Below the pieces are notes generated by a model that was not told the DNA's origin, searched no databases, and was given only the letters and a program-made list of their open reading frames with translations. DNA of 64,000 nt from Lachnospiraceae bacterium (GTDB lineage Bacteria > Bacillota > Clostridia > Lachnospirales > Lachnospiraceae). The stretch is taken from positions 62,001 to 126,000 of the forward strand of contig CAJTGD010000013.1 of assembly GCA_910575475.1 (NCBI GenBank), given 5' to 3'. Positions 37,864 through 45,919 of the stretch are shown here, one piece after another (the first letter of the stretch is position 1; every line of letters begins with the position of its first letter). The position numbers were made by a program, and so were the translations under genes.

Positions 37864-38277
37864 ATGGATCCAAGAGTAATGGAACTACGTATAAAAAAAT
37901 GGATACCTGTGATTGAAGAGCAGACAAAAAGTGGGATGAGCAAGAAGGAATGGTGTGCTATGCATGGCATTAACCGCACGTCCTTCTTTCGGTGGCAGAA
38001 ACGGGTCAGGAAGTACCTCCTTGATCAATGTGAGGCTCAGCCCTCACAGCATCCATCATCTATCCCCTCTAATAATGAAGTGTGTTTTGTTGAACTTCCC
38101 TCTACACAAGATTCCCCTGCGGAAATGGCAGGACAACGGCGCGGGGAAACGATCCGGGCCTGTGGCACTTGCCCTTCCATCAGCATCCGGTGTGGAGGCT
38201 TCTCCATAGATTTCAATGACGGTGTAGATGAAAAACAACTTTCCATGGTATTGAGGGTGTTAAAATATGCTGACTGA
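37864..38277 (+). CDS. tnpA: IS66 accessory protein TnpA
   Basis: This 137-residue protein has an N-terminal helix-turn-helix-like part (WIPVIEEQTKSGMSKKEWC, then MHGINRTSFFRWQKR) typical of IS66 TnpA, which helps transposition. AGGAGG lies 9 bases before the ATG, 70 bp from the left end. It overlaps tnpB by 11 bp, consistent with translational coupling. Confidence 0.88.
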   Translation: MDPRVMELRIKKWIPVIEEQTKSGMSKKEWCAMHGINRTSFFRWQKRVRKYLLDQCEAQPSQHPSSIPSNNEVCFVELPSTQDSPAEMAGQRRGETIRACGTCPSISIRCGGFSIDFNDGVDEKQLSMVLRVLKYAD

Positions 38278-38647
38278 AAACGGTTTTACCTTCTCAAAGC
38301 TCATCCTGGCGACAGGCAGATCCGATCTGCGTAAAGGGATTGACGGACTGGCAGCCATGGTGAGGTTAAAGTACGGCCTCGACCCATTAGAAAAAGACAC
38401 CTTATTCTTGTTCTGCGGCACCAGACGCGACCGGATCAAGGGACTCCTCTGGGCCGGGGACAGATTCATCCTTCTGTATATCCGGCTGGCAGACGGATGC
38501 TTCCAGTGGCCAAGGACAGCACAGGAAGCCAGAAGCATTACTACAGAGGAATTTAAAAGGCTGATGGACGGCTTTTCCATTGATCCCTCTGTTGGACCCA
38601 AACGGGTCCCTCCCGTAGCCGACCCCAAAAGCAGACGGAAAAGATAG
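38267..38647 (+). CDS. tnpB: IS66 accessory protein TnpB
   Basis: This 126-residue protein carries the invariant TnpB sequence (TGRSDLRKGIDGLAAMV, LFLFCGTRRDRIKGLLW, RLADGCFQWP). TnpB is needed for IS66 transposition, but its biochemical role is unsettled. The start overlaps the end of tnpA. Confidence 0.93.
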   Translation: MLTENGFTFSKLILATGRSDLRKGIDGLAAMVRLKYGLDPLEKDTLFLFCGTRRDRIKGLLWAGDRFILLYIRLADGCFQWPRTAQEARSITTEEFKRLMDGFSIDPSVGPKRVPPVADPKSRRKR

Positions 38648-38651
38648 TGAT

Positions 38652-38680
38652 GGCATAGGGGGTTCCCATGCCTTTATTTT
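38652..38680 (+). terminator. Stem-loop with T-rich tail after tnpB
   Basis: GGCATAGGG pairs with CCCATGCC across a short loop at 38652-38672 and is followed by TTTATTTT. It would end the tnpAB transcript before the second promoter of the element. Confidence 0.65.
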
Positions 38681-38723
38681 CCACGAAATAGTTATATTTT
38701 ATGAATGGTTCATAACTATTTTA

Positions 38724-38752
38724 TTGACATTTACATAGGTATGTGTTATAAT
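38724..38752 (+). promoter_or_regulatory. Consensus promoter inside IS66 with adjacent inverted repeat
   Basis: TTGACA (38724-38729) and TATAAT (38747-38752) are both perfect with a 17-bp spacer, 25 bp before the 116-residue gene. Just upstream, AATAGTTAT (38687-38695) and ATAACTATT (38712-38720) form a 9-bp inverted repeat ending 4 bp before the -35, a plausible operator. Confidence 0.85.
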
Positions 38753-38777
38753 TATAACTACAAAGGAGGGAGCCCAC

Positions 38778-39128
38778 ATGTCAATAGTAAAGCTCAGAGA
38801 CAAACGAAGCGGTACAACCTATGTCTATGAATCAAAGTCGTATTGGGACAAGGAAAAAAAGCAGCCCAGGTCCCGCAGGAAGCTGATTGGGAAGCTGGAT
38901 GAGGAAACCGGCGAGATCGTCCCCACTGGAAAAAGCGGGGGGAAGAAGGGTTCCGGCAGGAAACAGGAAGAAAACGGTTCTCCGGAACCAATCACAGAGC
39001 ACATCCGGGTCATTGCCGAGAAAGACGAGCAGATCCGGCTGCTGAAAGCAGAGAACCGGGCATTGATCAAGGAAAAGCAGGATGTTCTGAAAACACTGGA
39101 GGCGCTGTGCCAGAGGCTTTCGGACTGA
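38778..39128 (+). CDS. Small passenger protein of the IS66 element
   Basis: This 116-residue basic protein starts SIVKLRDKRSGTTYVYESKS and has a conserved-looking domain of about 55 residues like the N-terminal DNA-binding segment of IS1634-type transposases, then a Gly/Lys linker and a coiled coil (EKDEQIRLLKAENRALIKEK). It has its own consensus promoter and GGAGG and precedes tnpC by 21 bp. It may regulate or assist TnpC; this is inference. It is not one of the three standard IS66 genes. Confidence 0.7.
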   Translation: MSIVKLRDKRSGTTYVYESKSYWDKEKKQPRSRRKLIGKLDEETGEIVPTGKSGGKKGSGRKQEENGSPEPITEHIRVIAEKDEQIRLLKAENRALIKEKQDVLKTLEALCQRLSD

Positions 39129-39149
39129 ATCATATCGGGAGGGAGTACA

Positions 39150-41018
39150 ATGAGGGCAGACAGGGATACTTTTATTGATCAGATCAGACAATTCGACACG
39201 GATACCCTGCTCTCCCTTGCCGTCTCCCTTTATGACGAGCTGTCCCGGCTGAGGATGATCCAGCTTGAGAACGAAAGGATCAGCACGGAGGCGCATATCC
39301 AGTTTTCGGAATTAAACGGGAAATATGCCGCCATTGTCCGTGAGAACGAGGAATTAAAGAAACTCCTGGAAAAAGAGATCGAGAAAAACGCCCTGAAGAC
39401 AAAATCCATCTTCGGCCGCAAGACGGAAGGGTTCCCCGCCCTGCTGGACGCTTTGGACAATCCGGAGGAAGAACCGGTAGATGAGAACACAGAGGAGGAT
39501 GTCGGCCCCACGAAGGGCCGCAGAACCCGGGTGATTGATTTTGAAAGCCATAAGGGCAGGCAGGGCGCCAAAAGCGGGCGTACAAAAAAGCCCCCCAGCC
39601 TGGCGGATTCCCTTGAGAAACTGCCGCGGCAGATCATCTATGACCTGGATGTGGACGCGCTGAATGAACAGTACGGCGAAAACAACTGGAGGATCGCCCA
39701 CTGGCACCAACACAAACAACTCATGAAACTGAATACGCCTTACTATACACAGGTGGTTTATACGCCTGTTGTTTCCGTAGGCCTGGAACATGACCTGTTT
39801 ACCATCCCCTACAGGAACCTCCTGATCGACAAAAGCGCTGTATCCTGCACCATCATGGCAGACATCCTTTACAGGAAGTTTGCGCTGGGCCTCCCTTTTT
39901 ACAGACAGGCGCTGGATTACCAGATGCAGGGCATCGCTCTGACCAGGCAGACCATCATAAACTGGGCAGGCACACTTGTGCCGGAAATCTGTGAAGAGCT
40001 CTATGAATTTATGACGCTACTGCTTGTGGGTTACAGGTATACCCAGTGCGATGAAACTTATATCCAGGTAAATAAAGATGGGTACGGCCCCGGACATAAG
40101 AGCTTTCTTTGGGTCCATACCAGCAGCGAACTGACAGGCTGTCCCCCTGTCATTATCTTCTGCTATGAAGAAACACGGGGGACGGACCATCTGCGCCATT
40201 TTTTCCGGGAGTTCCTTGGCTATATCACCTGTGACGCCTATATTTCTTACCGGGTACTGGAAGAGGAAAGCGGCGGGGGCATCCTTACAACCGGCTGCTT
40301 CATGCATTGCCGGCGGTATTTTGCGGAAGCATTTTTTGTACAGAATGTCGCTGCCATGAGTGACGAGGAACTTGCGGCGCTTCCAGAGACCAGGGCGCTC
40401 CTGCTGATTCGCGGGATCTACCAGGAAGAGAAGAAACTCAAGGAAATAACCTCAGGCGAACGGGCCATTGCCAGGGAAGAAAACGTTGCGCCCAAAGTGG
40501 ATGCCTTCTTTGAATATATCCATTTCCTGGAAGGATCGGACCATGTATTCTCAGACAGGATGAAAAAGGCCATTACCTATGCCCTTAACCAGGAGGAACA
40601 CCTGCGCCGGTTCCTCACGGACGGAAATATCCCCTGTGATAACGGGCATGTGGAACGGATCATCCGCAGCTACTCGGTTGGCCGGGCCAACTGGCTGTTT
40701 GCGGATACCATTCATGGAGCAAAGGTCAATGCCATCATGTATTCTATCGTAGAAACGGCGAAAGCAAACCAGGCGAATATCCTCATCTATCTCCAGTACC
40801 TGTTTGAGCAGATACCACTGCGCCGGATGGAAGGCGATCAAGATTTCATGGCTGATATGGTGCCCTGGTCAGAAGCCTACAGGACATATGAAGAGAAGAA
40901 ACAGCAGCAACGTCAATCATTGTATGGACAGCTGTTTCCAGAGCCAGAGCGTCCAAGGACACCCCGGAAAAGAGACCGGAGCGCAGGAATGCGAGAGGGC
41001 AATGGTCTAACTGCATAA
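39150..41018 (+). CDS. tnpC: IS66 family transposase TnpC
   Basis: This 622-residue DDE transposase has a coiled-coil N-terminus (FSELNGKYAAIVRENEELKKLLEKE), a central zinc-ribbon-like/helix-turn-helix area and the catalytic domain. TQCDETYIQV carries the first Asp, YITCDAYISY the second, and the final Glu is in NIPCDNGHVERIIRSYSVGRANW. It is full length and free of stops, so the element may still be active. Confidence 0.93.
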   Translation: MRADRDTFIDQIRQFDTDTLLSLAVSLYDELSRLRMIQLENERISTEAHIQFSELNGKYAAIVRENEELKKLLEKEIEKNALKTKSIFGRKTEGFPALLDALDNPEEEPVDENTEEDVGPTKGRRTRVIDFESHKGRQGAKSGRTKKPPSLADSLEKLPRQIIYDLDVDALNEQYGENNWRIAHWHQHKQLMKLNTPYYTQVVYTPVVSVGLEHDLFTIPYRNLLIDKSAVSCTIMADILYRKFALGLPFYRQALDYQMQGIALTRQTIINWAGTLVPEICEELYEFMTLLLVGYRYTQCDETYIQVNKDGYGPGHKSFLWVHTSSELTGCPPVIIFCYEETRGTDHLRHFFREFLGYITCDAYISYRVLEEESGGGILTTGCFMHCRRYFAEAFFVQNVAAMSDEELAALPETRALLLIRGIYQEEKKLKEITSGERAIAREENVAPKVDAFFEYIHFLEGSDHVFSDRMKKAITYALNQEEHLRRFLTDGNIPCDNGHVERIIRSYSVGRANWLFADTIHGAKVNAIMYSIVETAKANQANILIYLQYLFEQIPLRRMEGDQDFMADMVPWSEAYRTYEEKKQQQRQSLYGQLFPEPERPRTPRKRDRSAGMREGNGLTA

Positions 41019-41195
41019 TGAGCATAGGGCCTGGAAGCACCTGCTTGTGGGCTAATGCTCCGTACCGAAGTCTTAAAAGAAACTAAAATCTCAGATACGA
41101 TGGTACTTTTGCGACTATTTGATTATCAAGGTGCTCTAACTGTACGATATCACAGGCAGCGCTCCTTTTATAGACGCCGATTATTTGCCGCTTAC

Positions 41196-41203
41196 CGGGC
41201 GGT
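41196..41203. repeat. Target-site duplication of IS66, right copy (CGGGCGGT)
   Basis: This is identical to 37769-37776 and begins immediately after the right inverted repeat ends at 41195. Confidence 0.95.
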
Positions 41204-41273
41204 AGCCTTCGGTAACACGAATCTGAGTTTTTACAGAACCATCCTTAAACGTTTTTTTATCTTTTCTAATCAT
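41196..41273 (-). pseudogene. N-terminal fragment of the IS1634-type transposase
   Basis: From ATG 41273 the minus strand encodes MIRKDKKTFKDGSVKTQ and nine further residues up to the IS66 junction. GGAGG lies 8 bases ahead. It joins in frame to the sequence ending at 37768 when IS66 and one copy of the 8-bp repeat are removed. Confidence 0.88.
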
Positions 41274-41340
41274 TTGGAAAACCTCCATTCCTTGCTGTTA
41301 TAGCAAAAGCAGAGCATAACGTAAATAAGATATAATAAAA

Positions 41341-41371
41341 AATCCCAGAAAGTGCCATTTTTTCTGGGATT
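41341..41371 (-). terminator. Stem-loop at the right side of the IS1634-type element
   Basis: AATCCCAGAAA and TTTCTGGGATT form an 11-bp perfect stem with a 9-base loop. On the minus strand it is followed by TTTTATTATATC, so it can terminate transcription entering the transposase from outside. Confidence 0.65.
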
Positions 41372-41423
41372 AACAAATGTTAATGTTTCTGGAAAAGCCG
41401 GGCCGACCATGCTACAATGTAAA

Positions 41424-41438
41424 GAACTGTATGGAAAT
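41424..41438 (+). repeat. Partial copy of the dispersed repeat (GAACTGTATGGAAAT)
   Basis: Fifteen bases identical to the repeat arm at 196-210 and 49832-49846 lie 26 bp before the GTG start of the AAA/PD-(D/E)XK gene and 5 bp after a TACAAT that could be its -10. Confidence 0.55.
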
Positions 41439-41464
41439 GGATTTCCCTAAGAGGTGAACAAACT

Positions 41465-43111
41465 GTGAAAAAATATTTTAATGTGAATGCAGACTGTAAA
41501 CAGCAGATGCACTATATGGTTGATCTATCAGAACGGTTAGAGCAGATGAAAGCGATGATTGATGCGGGAAAATATTTTACCATCAACCGGGCAAGGCAAT
41601 TTGGAAAGACAACGACTTTAAAAGCTCTGGAAAGATTTCTGGAAAATGACTATACGGTCATAAGCCTTGACTTTCAGATGGTAAGTTATGCGGATTTTGA
41701 AAAAGAGGAATCATTTGTCAAGGCTCTTTCAAGGGAAATTCTGGATGCGCTGGAAGGGGACTGCATCATTCCGCCGGATATAAAAGAAGAACTAGAAGCA
41801 TTTGCGTCCGGAAGAGAAAAAACGGGAACACTTTCCGAATTGTTTCGCTGTCTGAGCAGATGGTGCCGGCAATCGGAGAAGAAAATTGTACTGATGGTCG
41901 ATGAAGCAGACAGCGCGTCTAACAACCAGGTGTTTCTTGATTTTCTGGCGTTGCTTCGGGGGTATTATATCAACCGGGACAAGAAGCCTGCATTTCAGTC
42001 GGTTATTCTCGCCGGAGTATATGATGTGAAAAATCTGAAGCGCAAAATCGCGGCCGACGGCGGGGAAAGGAGAAACAGCCCATGGAATGTAGCGGCAGAT
42101 TTTCTGGTAGAGATGAGTTTTTCCGCAAAGGATATTGAAGGGATGCTCTCAGATTATGAAAGGGATTATGAGACAGGAATGGATATTCCGGAGATGTCCC
42201 GGATGATTTATGATTACACAGAGGGATATCCGTTTTTGGTATCCGGATTATGCAAACTGCTTGACGAGCAAGTCGCCGGAAGTGCGGAATTTCCCGACAA
42301 GGGCAGCGCATGGAGCAAGGCTGGCCTGTTGGAAGCGGTCAACATCCTGCTCCGTGAAAAAAATACATTATTTGATTCTATCATTGAAAAACTGGAGGTG
42401 TATCCGGAGTTAAAAGAGATGATATATCTGCTTTTATTTCAAGGGCAGAGCATTGTGTATAATCCGGATGATGATGTGATCGGACTGGCTCTGATGTTTG
42501 GGCTTGTGAAAATAAAAGGAGCTTCTGTCTGTGTGGCAAACCGTATTTTTGAGACTCGGCTGTACAATTTCTTCCTGACGGCTCCGCAGGTGCAGGGAAG
42601 CGATATGTACCGGGCCGCAGCACTGGATAAGAATCAGTTTATTGAAAATGGTCATTTGAATATACGGCTGATCTTGGAAAAATTTGTACGGCATTTTGAT
42701 GATCTGTATGGAGATCAGGATCAGACATTTTATGAAGAGGATGGACGGCGGCACTTTCTTCTCTATCTCCGGCCGATCATTAATGGGAGCGGAAATTATT
42801 ATATTGAGGCACAGACACGCAACAAAGAGCGGACGGATGTAATCATAGATTATGGCGGGGAACAAAGCGTTGTAGAATTAAAGGTTTGGCGCGGCGACGC
42901 ATATCATAAGAGAGGTGAAAAACAGTTGCTGGAGTACCTTGAACATATCCTCCACCATTTTTTTGAAGGTATCCACGATCGGAACTTCGGTGATATATTC
43001 CGCTGTTCCGTTAAAAGTTTGATCACGTCAGCATTCATTTTTACATTCCTCCATTCAAAATATTTCCTAAGGATTATATCCGGGCTGCTTTCAAAATGGA
43101 AGATGTTATAA
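41465..43111 (+). CDS. AAA-ATPase-like / PD-(D/E)XK protein with replaced C-terminus
   Basis: The 548 residues contain an N-terminal AAA-like ATPase (P-loop RARQFGKTTTL; Walker B IVLMVDEADS) and a C-terminal PD-(D/E)XK nuclease core with D458, E471 and K473 (TDVIIDYGG, then VVELKVWRG). This is the common AAA-ATPase_like plus PDDEXK_9 architecture of gut bacteria. In relatives the core ends GEKQLxxYLxx followed by a beta-rich tail (about 40 residues). Here, after LLEYLE (about 42940), the frame runs into unrelated hydrophobic sequence that looks like the complement of another gene. So the end is a deletion junction and activity is uncertain. The start is GTG with a weak AGAGG. Confidence 0.75.
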   Translation: MKKYFNVNADCKQQMHYMVDLSERLEQMKAMIDAGKYFTINRARQFGKTTTLKALERFLENDYTVISLDFQMVSYADFEKEESFVKALSREILDALEGDCIIPPDIKEELEAFASGREKTGTLSELFRCLSRWCRQSEKKIVLMVDEADSASNNQVFLDFLALLRGYYINRDKKPAFQSVILAGVYDVKNLKRKIAADGGERRNSPWNVAADFLVEMSFSAKDIEGMLSDYERDYETGMDIPEMSRMIYDYTEGYPFLVSGLCKLLDEQVAGSAEFPDKGSAWSKAGLLEAVNILLREKNTLFDSIIEKLEVYPELKEMIYLLLFQGQSIVYNPDDDVIGLALMFGLVKIKGASVCVANRIFETRLYNFFLTAPQVQGSDMYRAAALDKNQFIENGHLNIRLILEKFVRHFDDLYGDQDQTFYEEDGRRHFLLYLRPIINGSGNYYIEAQTRNKERTDVIIDYGGEQSVVELKVWRGDAYHKRGEKQLLEYLEHILHHFFEGIHDRNFGDIFRCSVKSLITSAFIFTFLHSKYFLRIISGLLSKWKML

Positions 43112-43292
43112 AATCTATGAGCCACTATAGATTTTATCATGTACTATGAAATATTATAGTAACTTGAAAAGATACAGCTTCCACTTTATAATTATACCCA
43201 CGGCAGATATATCTGGCGCGCAGTATAACACACGGATGCAAAGTCAGCTTATACTGCGGTATCTGCATGGTATTCAAGGGAGGAATGAGAAG

Positions 43293-43667
43293 ATGTATCA
43301 GAGAAAAATAGAGAAGGGCATCAGATGCCCTCTGGAATATGGACTTGAGATCTTCGGCGGGAAATGGAACTCCCGGATCATCTGCGTCCTGGCGGCGAAG
43401 AAGGTACTGCGCTACGGGGAACTCCGGAGGGAGATGGGAAATATCACGGATGCGGCTCTGGCCTCCGCGCTGAAAGGCCTGATCGGAAATGACATTGTAG
43501 TGCGGAAATCCTACGACGGGATCCTTCCTCATGTGGAATATTCTTTATCAGAAAAAGGGGAATCCGTGGTCCCCATTCTGCAGAGCATCTGCCGCTGGGC
43601 TGGAATCTTTTACAAGGAGGACAGTGAAAAGGCCATGATCCACTGCCGGCGGTGCGATCACAAGTGA
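43293..43667 (+). CDS. HxlR-family winged-helix regulator
   Basis: This 124-residue protein shows the HxlR pattern: RCPLEYGLEIFGGKWNSRII, LRYGELRREMGNITDAALASALKGL and VEYSLSEKGESVVPIL. Such regulators respond to aldehydes, quinones or redox stress and usually control a neighbouring enzyme. The ATG at 43293 follows GGGAGGA; the frame extends upstream from 43146 without conserved sequence. The gene downstream, its probable target, is reduced to a scrap. Confidence 0.88.
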   Translation: MYQRKIEKGIRCPLEYGLEIFGGKWNSRIICVLAAKKVLRYGELRREMGNITDAALASALKGLIGNDIVVRKSYDGILPHVEYSLSEKGESVVPILQSICRWAGIFYKEDSEKAMIHCRRCDHK

Positions 43668-43901
43668 TTTTGCGATGGCTCCGTCTACGAATCTTTCATT
43701 GCCTGTGATTCTGAATGGATCCATGCTTTTCACAGCGGTTCACGTCACGGACAGCACATCAAAGACACACCGCAGGATCTGGTTATTTCTCCCGTCAAAA
43801 ACATAGAAAAAAAACTGGGATACGCCGTCAAAGAAAGCCGGATGGGTGCCTTTTGATTCCAGGACAGTACTCCTGGGCCGGCAGTACAGGAGCTGCTCGA
43901 C

Positions 43902-44072
43902 ATGGATATGGAGGAAGTGAGGAGGGCGCTGAATCCCATCCTGGAGAACCAGAAAATATTCGGTGTAAACCTGTATGAAGTGGGGATGGCGGAACGGGTA
44001 TGCGGATATTTTCAGGAGCTGACCGCCGGAACCGGGGCCGTGCGCCGTACACTGAAAAAATATGCGGACTGA
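43902..44072 (+). pseudogene. C-terminal scrap of a mannitol-dehydrogenase-like enzyme
   Basis: The 56-codon frame reads MEEVRRALNPILENQKIFGV and continues with LYEVGMAERVCGYF and a GAVRRTLKKY end. This resembles the helical C-terminus of mannitol-type polyol dehydrogenases (mannitol-1-phosphate/altronate dehydrogenase family). The rest of such an enzyme (about 350-500 residues) is not upstream; 43668-43900 shows only scraps of uncertain origin. Family assignment is from memory of the tail motif. Confidence 0.4.
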
Positions 44073-44243
44073 AATAAGGTCGGCGTGAAGCCGCAGCTTC
44101 CGCTTCATCCTCCTGATCTGGTACAGCGCTGCAAAAATAGCAGGTGCAGTATTCGCCGCTAATTATGCAATGCTGTACTATCTGTATCGTGACCGGCCAG
44201 GAGGATGAGATTTTCAATACAGCTCCGTGACAGGTCTGCCGCG

Positions 44244-45743
44244 CTATACCTCTGTCTCAAAGGGAAGTGCGGGCAGACCCGCCGAATTATAGAGATTCAC
44301 CTCATAATACCCTCTCTTTGCAAATGCAATCCGGCAGGGCGCGGACGTTTCCAGTTCAAGCTCCACCCGGCTTCTCTCCGCCCGGATCCTTTTTGGGTCT
44401 ATTTCCATGCCATTTACCAGGAAGAGATTTTCATGGACGGAATCCCCTTTGACCACCAGTCCGCCGCCCGCATTCCGGAAATGGATCCGCACCCGGTTCC
44501 CGGTTCTTTCCGCACGGTCAAACTCGGGAGCGTCGCACAGGAGTTCCTGCCCGTAAACGTGCCCCTGTGCCAGCAGTGCAAGCCGTTCGCCTATCGGTTT
44601 TTTGTCCTTCGGATGGATGTCGTACCGCATGCCCGCATCAGAGGCGGAAGCCAGCCAGACCTGACGGAGCGTCCCGGCGCATTTTGCCTGAGCCTCCCGG
44701 ATATCGGAAAAATGCGGCCGCTCTGTTCCCAGAAAGGACTCCATCGGAGCAAGCTGGACGAGGAGGAAAGGAAGCTCCTCCTTCCACAGCGCTCTCCAGC
44801 ATTCGATTAGATCCTGGAGCACGTCCTGATAAATGTCATAATGGGGATCGTCGCTTTCCCCCTGATACCACAGCACCCCGCGTATCGTATAAGGAGCCGT
44901 ATGGGTCAGCATGGAATGGTATAACGCACAGGGCCGGTTGGGGCTGTAAGGGCCTGCCGCGGGACGGGCATCCCCCTTCGGCAGCGTGGAAGCCAGCTCA
45001 AATTGGGCTTCCTTCGTCAGCCCGGGCATGACCAGCATGGTAAATGCGTCGTCAAAGGGGAGCCCCCTGCTGTTGGCAGGATCCTTTCGAAATTCCGCCT
45101 TGTACCGTTCCAGATCCGGGATCCGCTTTAATCCGTTCTCATAATCCTCGATCCATACCTGCCCATGCTTTTTTAAAGAGTCCTCGTCCATCCAGCAGCT
45201 TGCGGTAGTGCCGCCCCAGTTGCAGCCCACAATGCCTATGGGGACATCCATCTCCTTATAGAGCTTTTTTGCCGTATAATAAGCCACGGCGGAAAAATAT
45301 TTCAGATGCTCCGGGCCGCAGGGACGCCAGAAGCCCATCCGGGAGTAATCAAAATCCTCCTCCTGTCCGTCATAGGACACCTCCGGGTAATCAAAAAAAC
45401 GGATATCCGGGCATTCGCAGGCAGCAAGCTCTTCCTCATAATGCATATCGAACAGCATCTGAAATTCCATGTTGGACTGCCCTCCGGCCAGCCAGACCTC
45501 CCCCACCGCGACATTTTGAAAATCCACGCTTCCTTCCGGCCCGGAAATCGTCATGACCCCGCCCCGGTGCGCTTCCATCGGAGGCAGCGTGACCTTCCAG
45601 CCGCCATGCTCCACTGCCGCGCTCCGGCTGTGACCGAAAAAAGAAACGGCGATCTGCTCCCCCTCCGTTCCGGTACCCCAGACCTGCACCTCTTTGCCTC
45701 GCTGAAGCACCATATGATCCTGAAATATCCTTGCTGCTTTCAT
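44244..45743 (-). CDS. SGNH-type acetylesterase (sialate O-acetylesterase-like)
   Basis: This 499-residue enzyme should remove acetyl groups from sugars. It has the family block GEVWLAGGQSNMEFQ with nucleophile S90, GCNWGGTTASCW (oxyanion Gly/Asn), GVLWYQGESD, and the D-x-H pair D375/H377 in YDIHPKDK. A small beta domain precedes the SGNH fold and another follows. There is no signal peptide. ATG 45743 was chosen because GGGAGGAG is 5 bases upstream. It is a single gene; its substrate may be acetylated xylan, mannan or sialic acid. Confidence 0.88.
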   Translation of the reverse strand: MKAARIFQDHMVLQRGKEVQVWGTGTEGEQIAVSFFGHSRSAAVEHGGWKVTLPPMEAHRGGVMTISGPEGSVDFQNVAVGEVWLAGGQSNMEFQMLFDMHYEEELAACECPDIRFFDYPEVSYDGQEEDFDYSRMGFWRPCGPEHLKYFSAVAYYTAKKLYKEMDVPIGIVGCNWGGTTASCWMDEDSLKKHGQVWIEDYENGLKRIPDLERYKAEFRKDPANSRGLPFDDAFTMLVMPGLTKEAQFELASTLPKGDARPAAGPYSPNRPCALYHSMLTHTAPYTIRGVLWYQGESDDPHYDIYQDVLQDLIECWRALWKEELPFLLVQLAPMESFLGTERPHFSDIREAQAKCAGTLRQVWLASASDAGMRYDIHPKDKKPIGERLALLAQGHVYGQELLCDAPEFDRAERTGNRVRIHFRNAGGGLVVKGDSVHENLFLVNGMEIDPKRIRAERSRVELELETSAPCRIAFAKRGYYEVNLYNSAGLPALPFETEV

Positions 45744-45919
45744 ATAGCTCCTCCCTTTAGGAATTGTCACGAAATAAAATGTGCGGATTGCGCAGAATAG
45801 AATTTCATGACAGTTCTTTCACATGTATCATCGCGCCGGCTTATCTCTATGCTGTCAAATAGAGTTGACTTTTTTTATGATACTATGCATCCGCGCGGGA
45901 GTCAAATATGGGAGTGCAT

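Larger units (their letters stand above)
37777..41195 (+). mobile_element. Complete IS66-family insertion sequence (3.4 kb)
   Basis: The element is bounded by inverted repeats: GTAAGCGGTAAATAATCG at the left and the complement of CGATTATTTGCCGCTTAC at the right, one mismatch in these 18 bp. The 8-bp CGGGCGGT is duplicated outside. It carries tnpA, tnpB, an extra 116-residue gene and tnpC, all intact and on the plus strand. Removing it with one target copy restores the transposase frame across the insertion site (codons for YRP joined to FPNSSPKQ), so the host element was read through here before the insertion. Confidence 0.95.
36337..41280 (-). mobile_element. Decayed IS1634-type element interrupted by IS66
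   Basis: The left edge (TAAAATTTT then ATTTTATCCCC) is shared with the element entering at 63962, which marks one end near 36337. The transposase reads on the minus strand from ATG 41273 with GGAGG ahead of it and is split by the IS66 insertion after 26 codons. The other end lies beyond about 41280; clear terminal inverted repeats could not be identified, and the stem-loop at 41341-41371 may lie at or just outside it. Confidence 0.65.
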
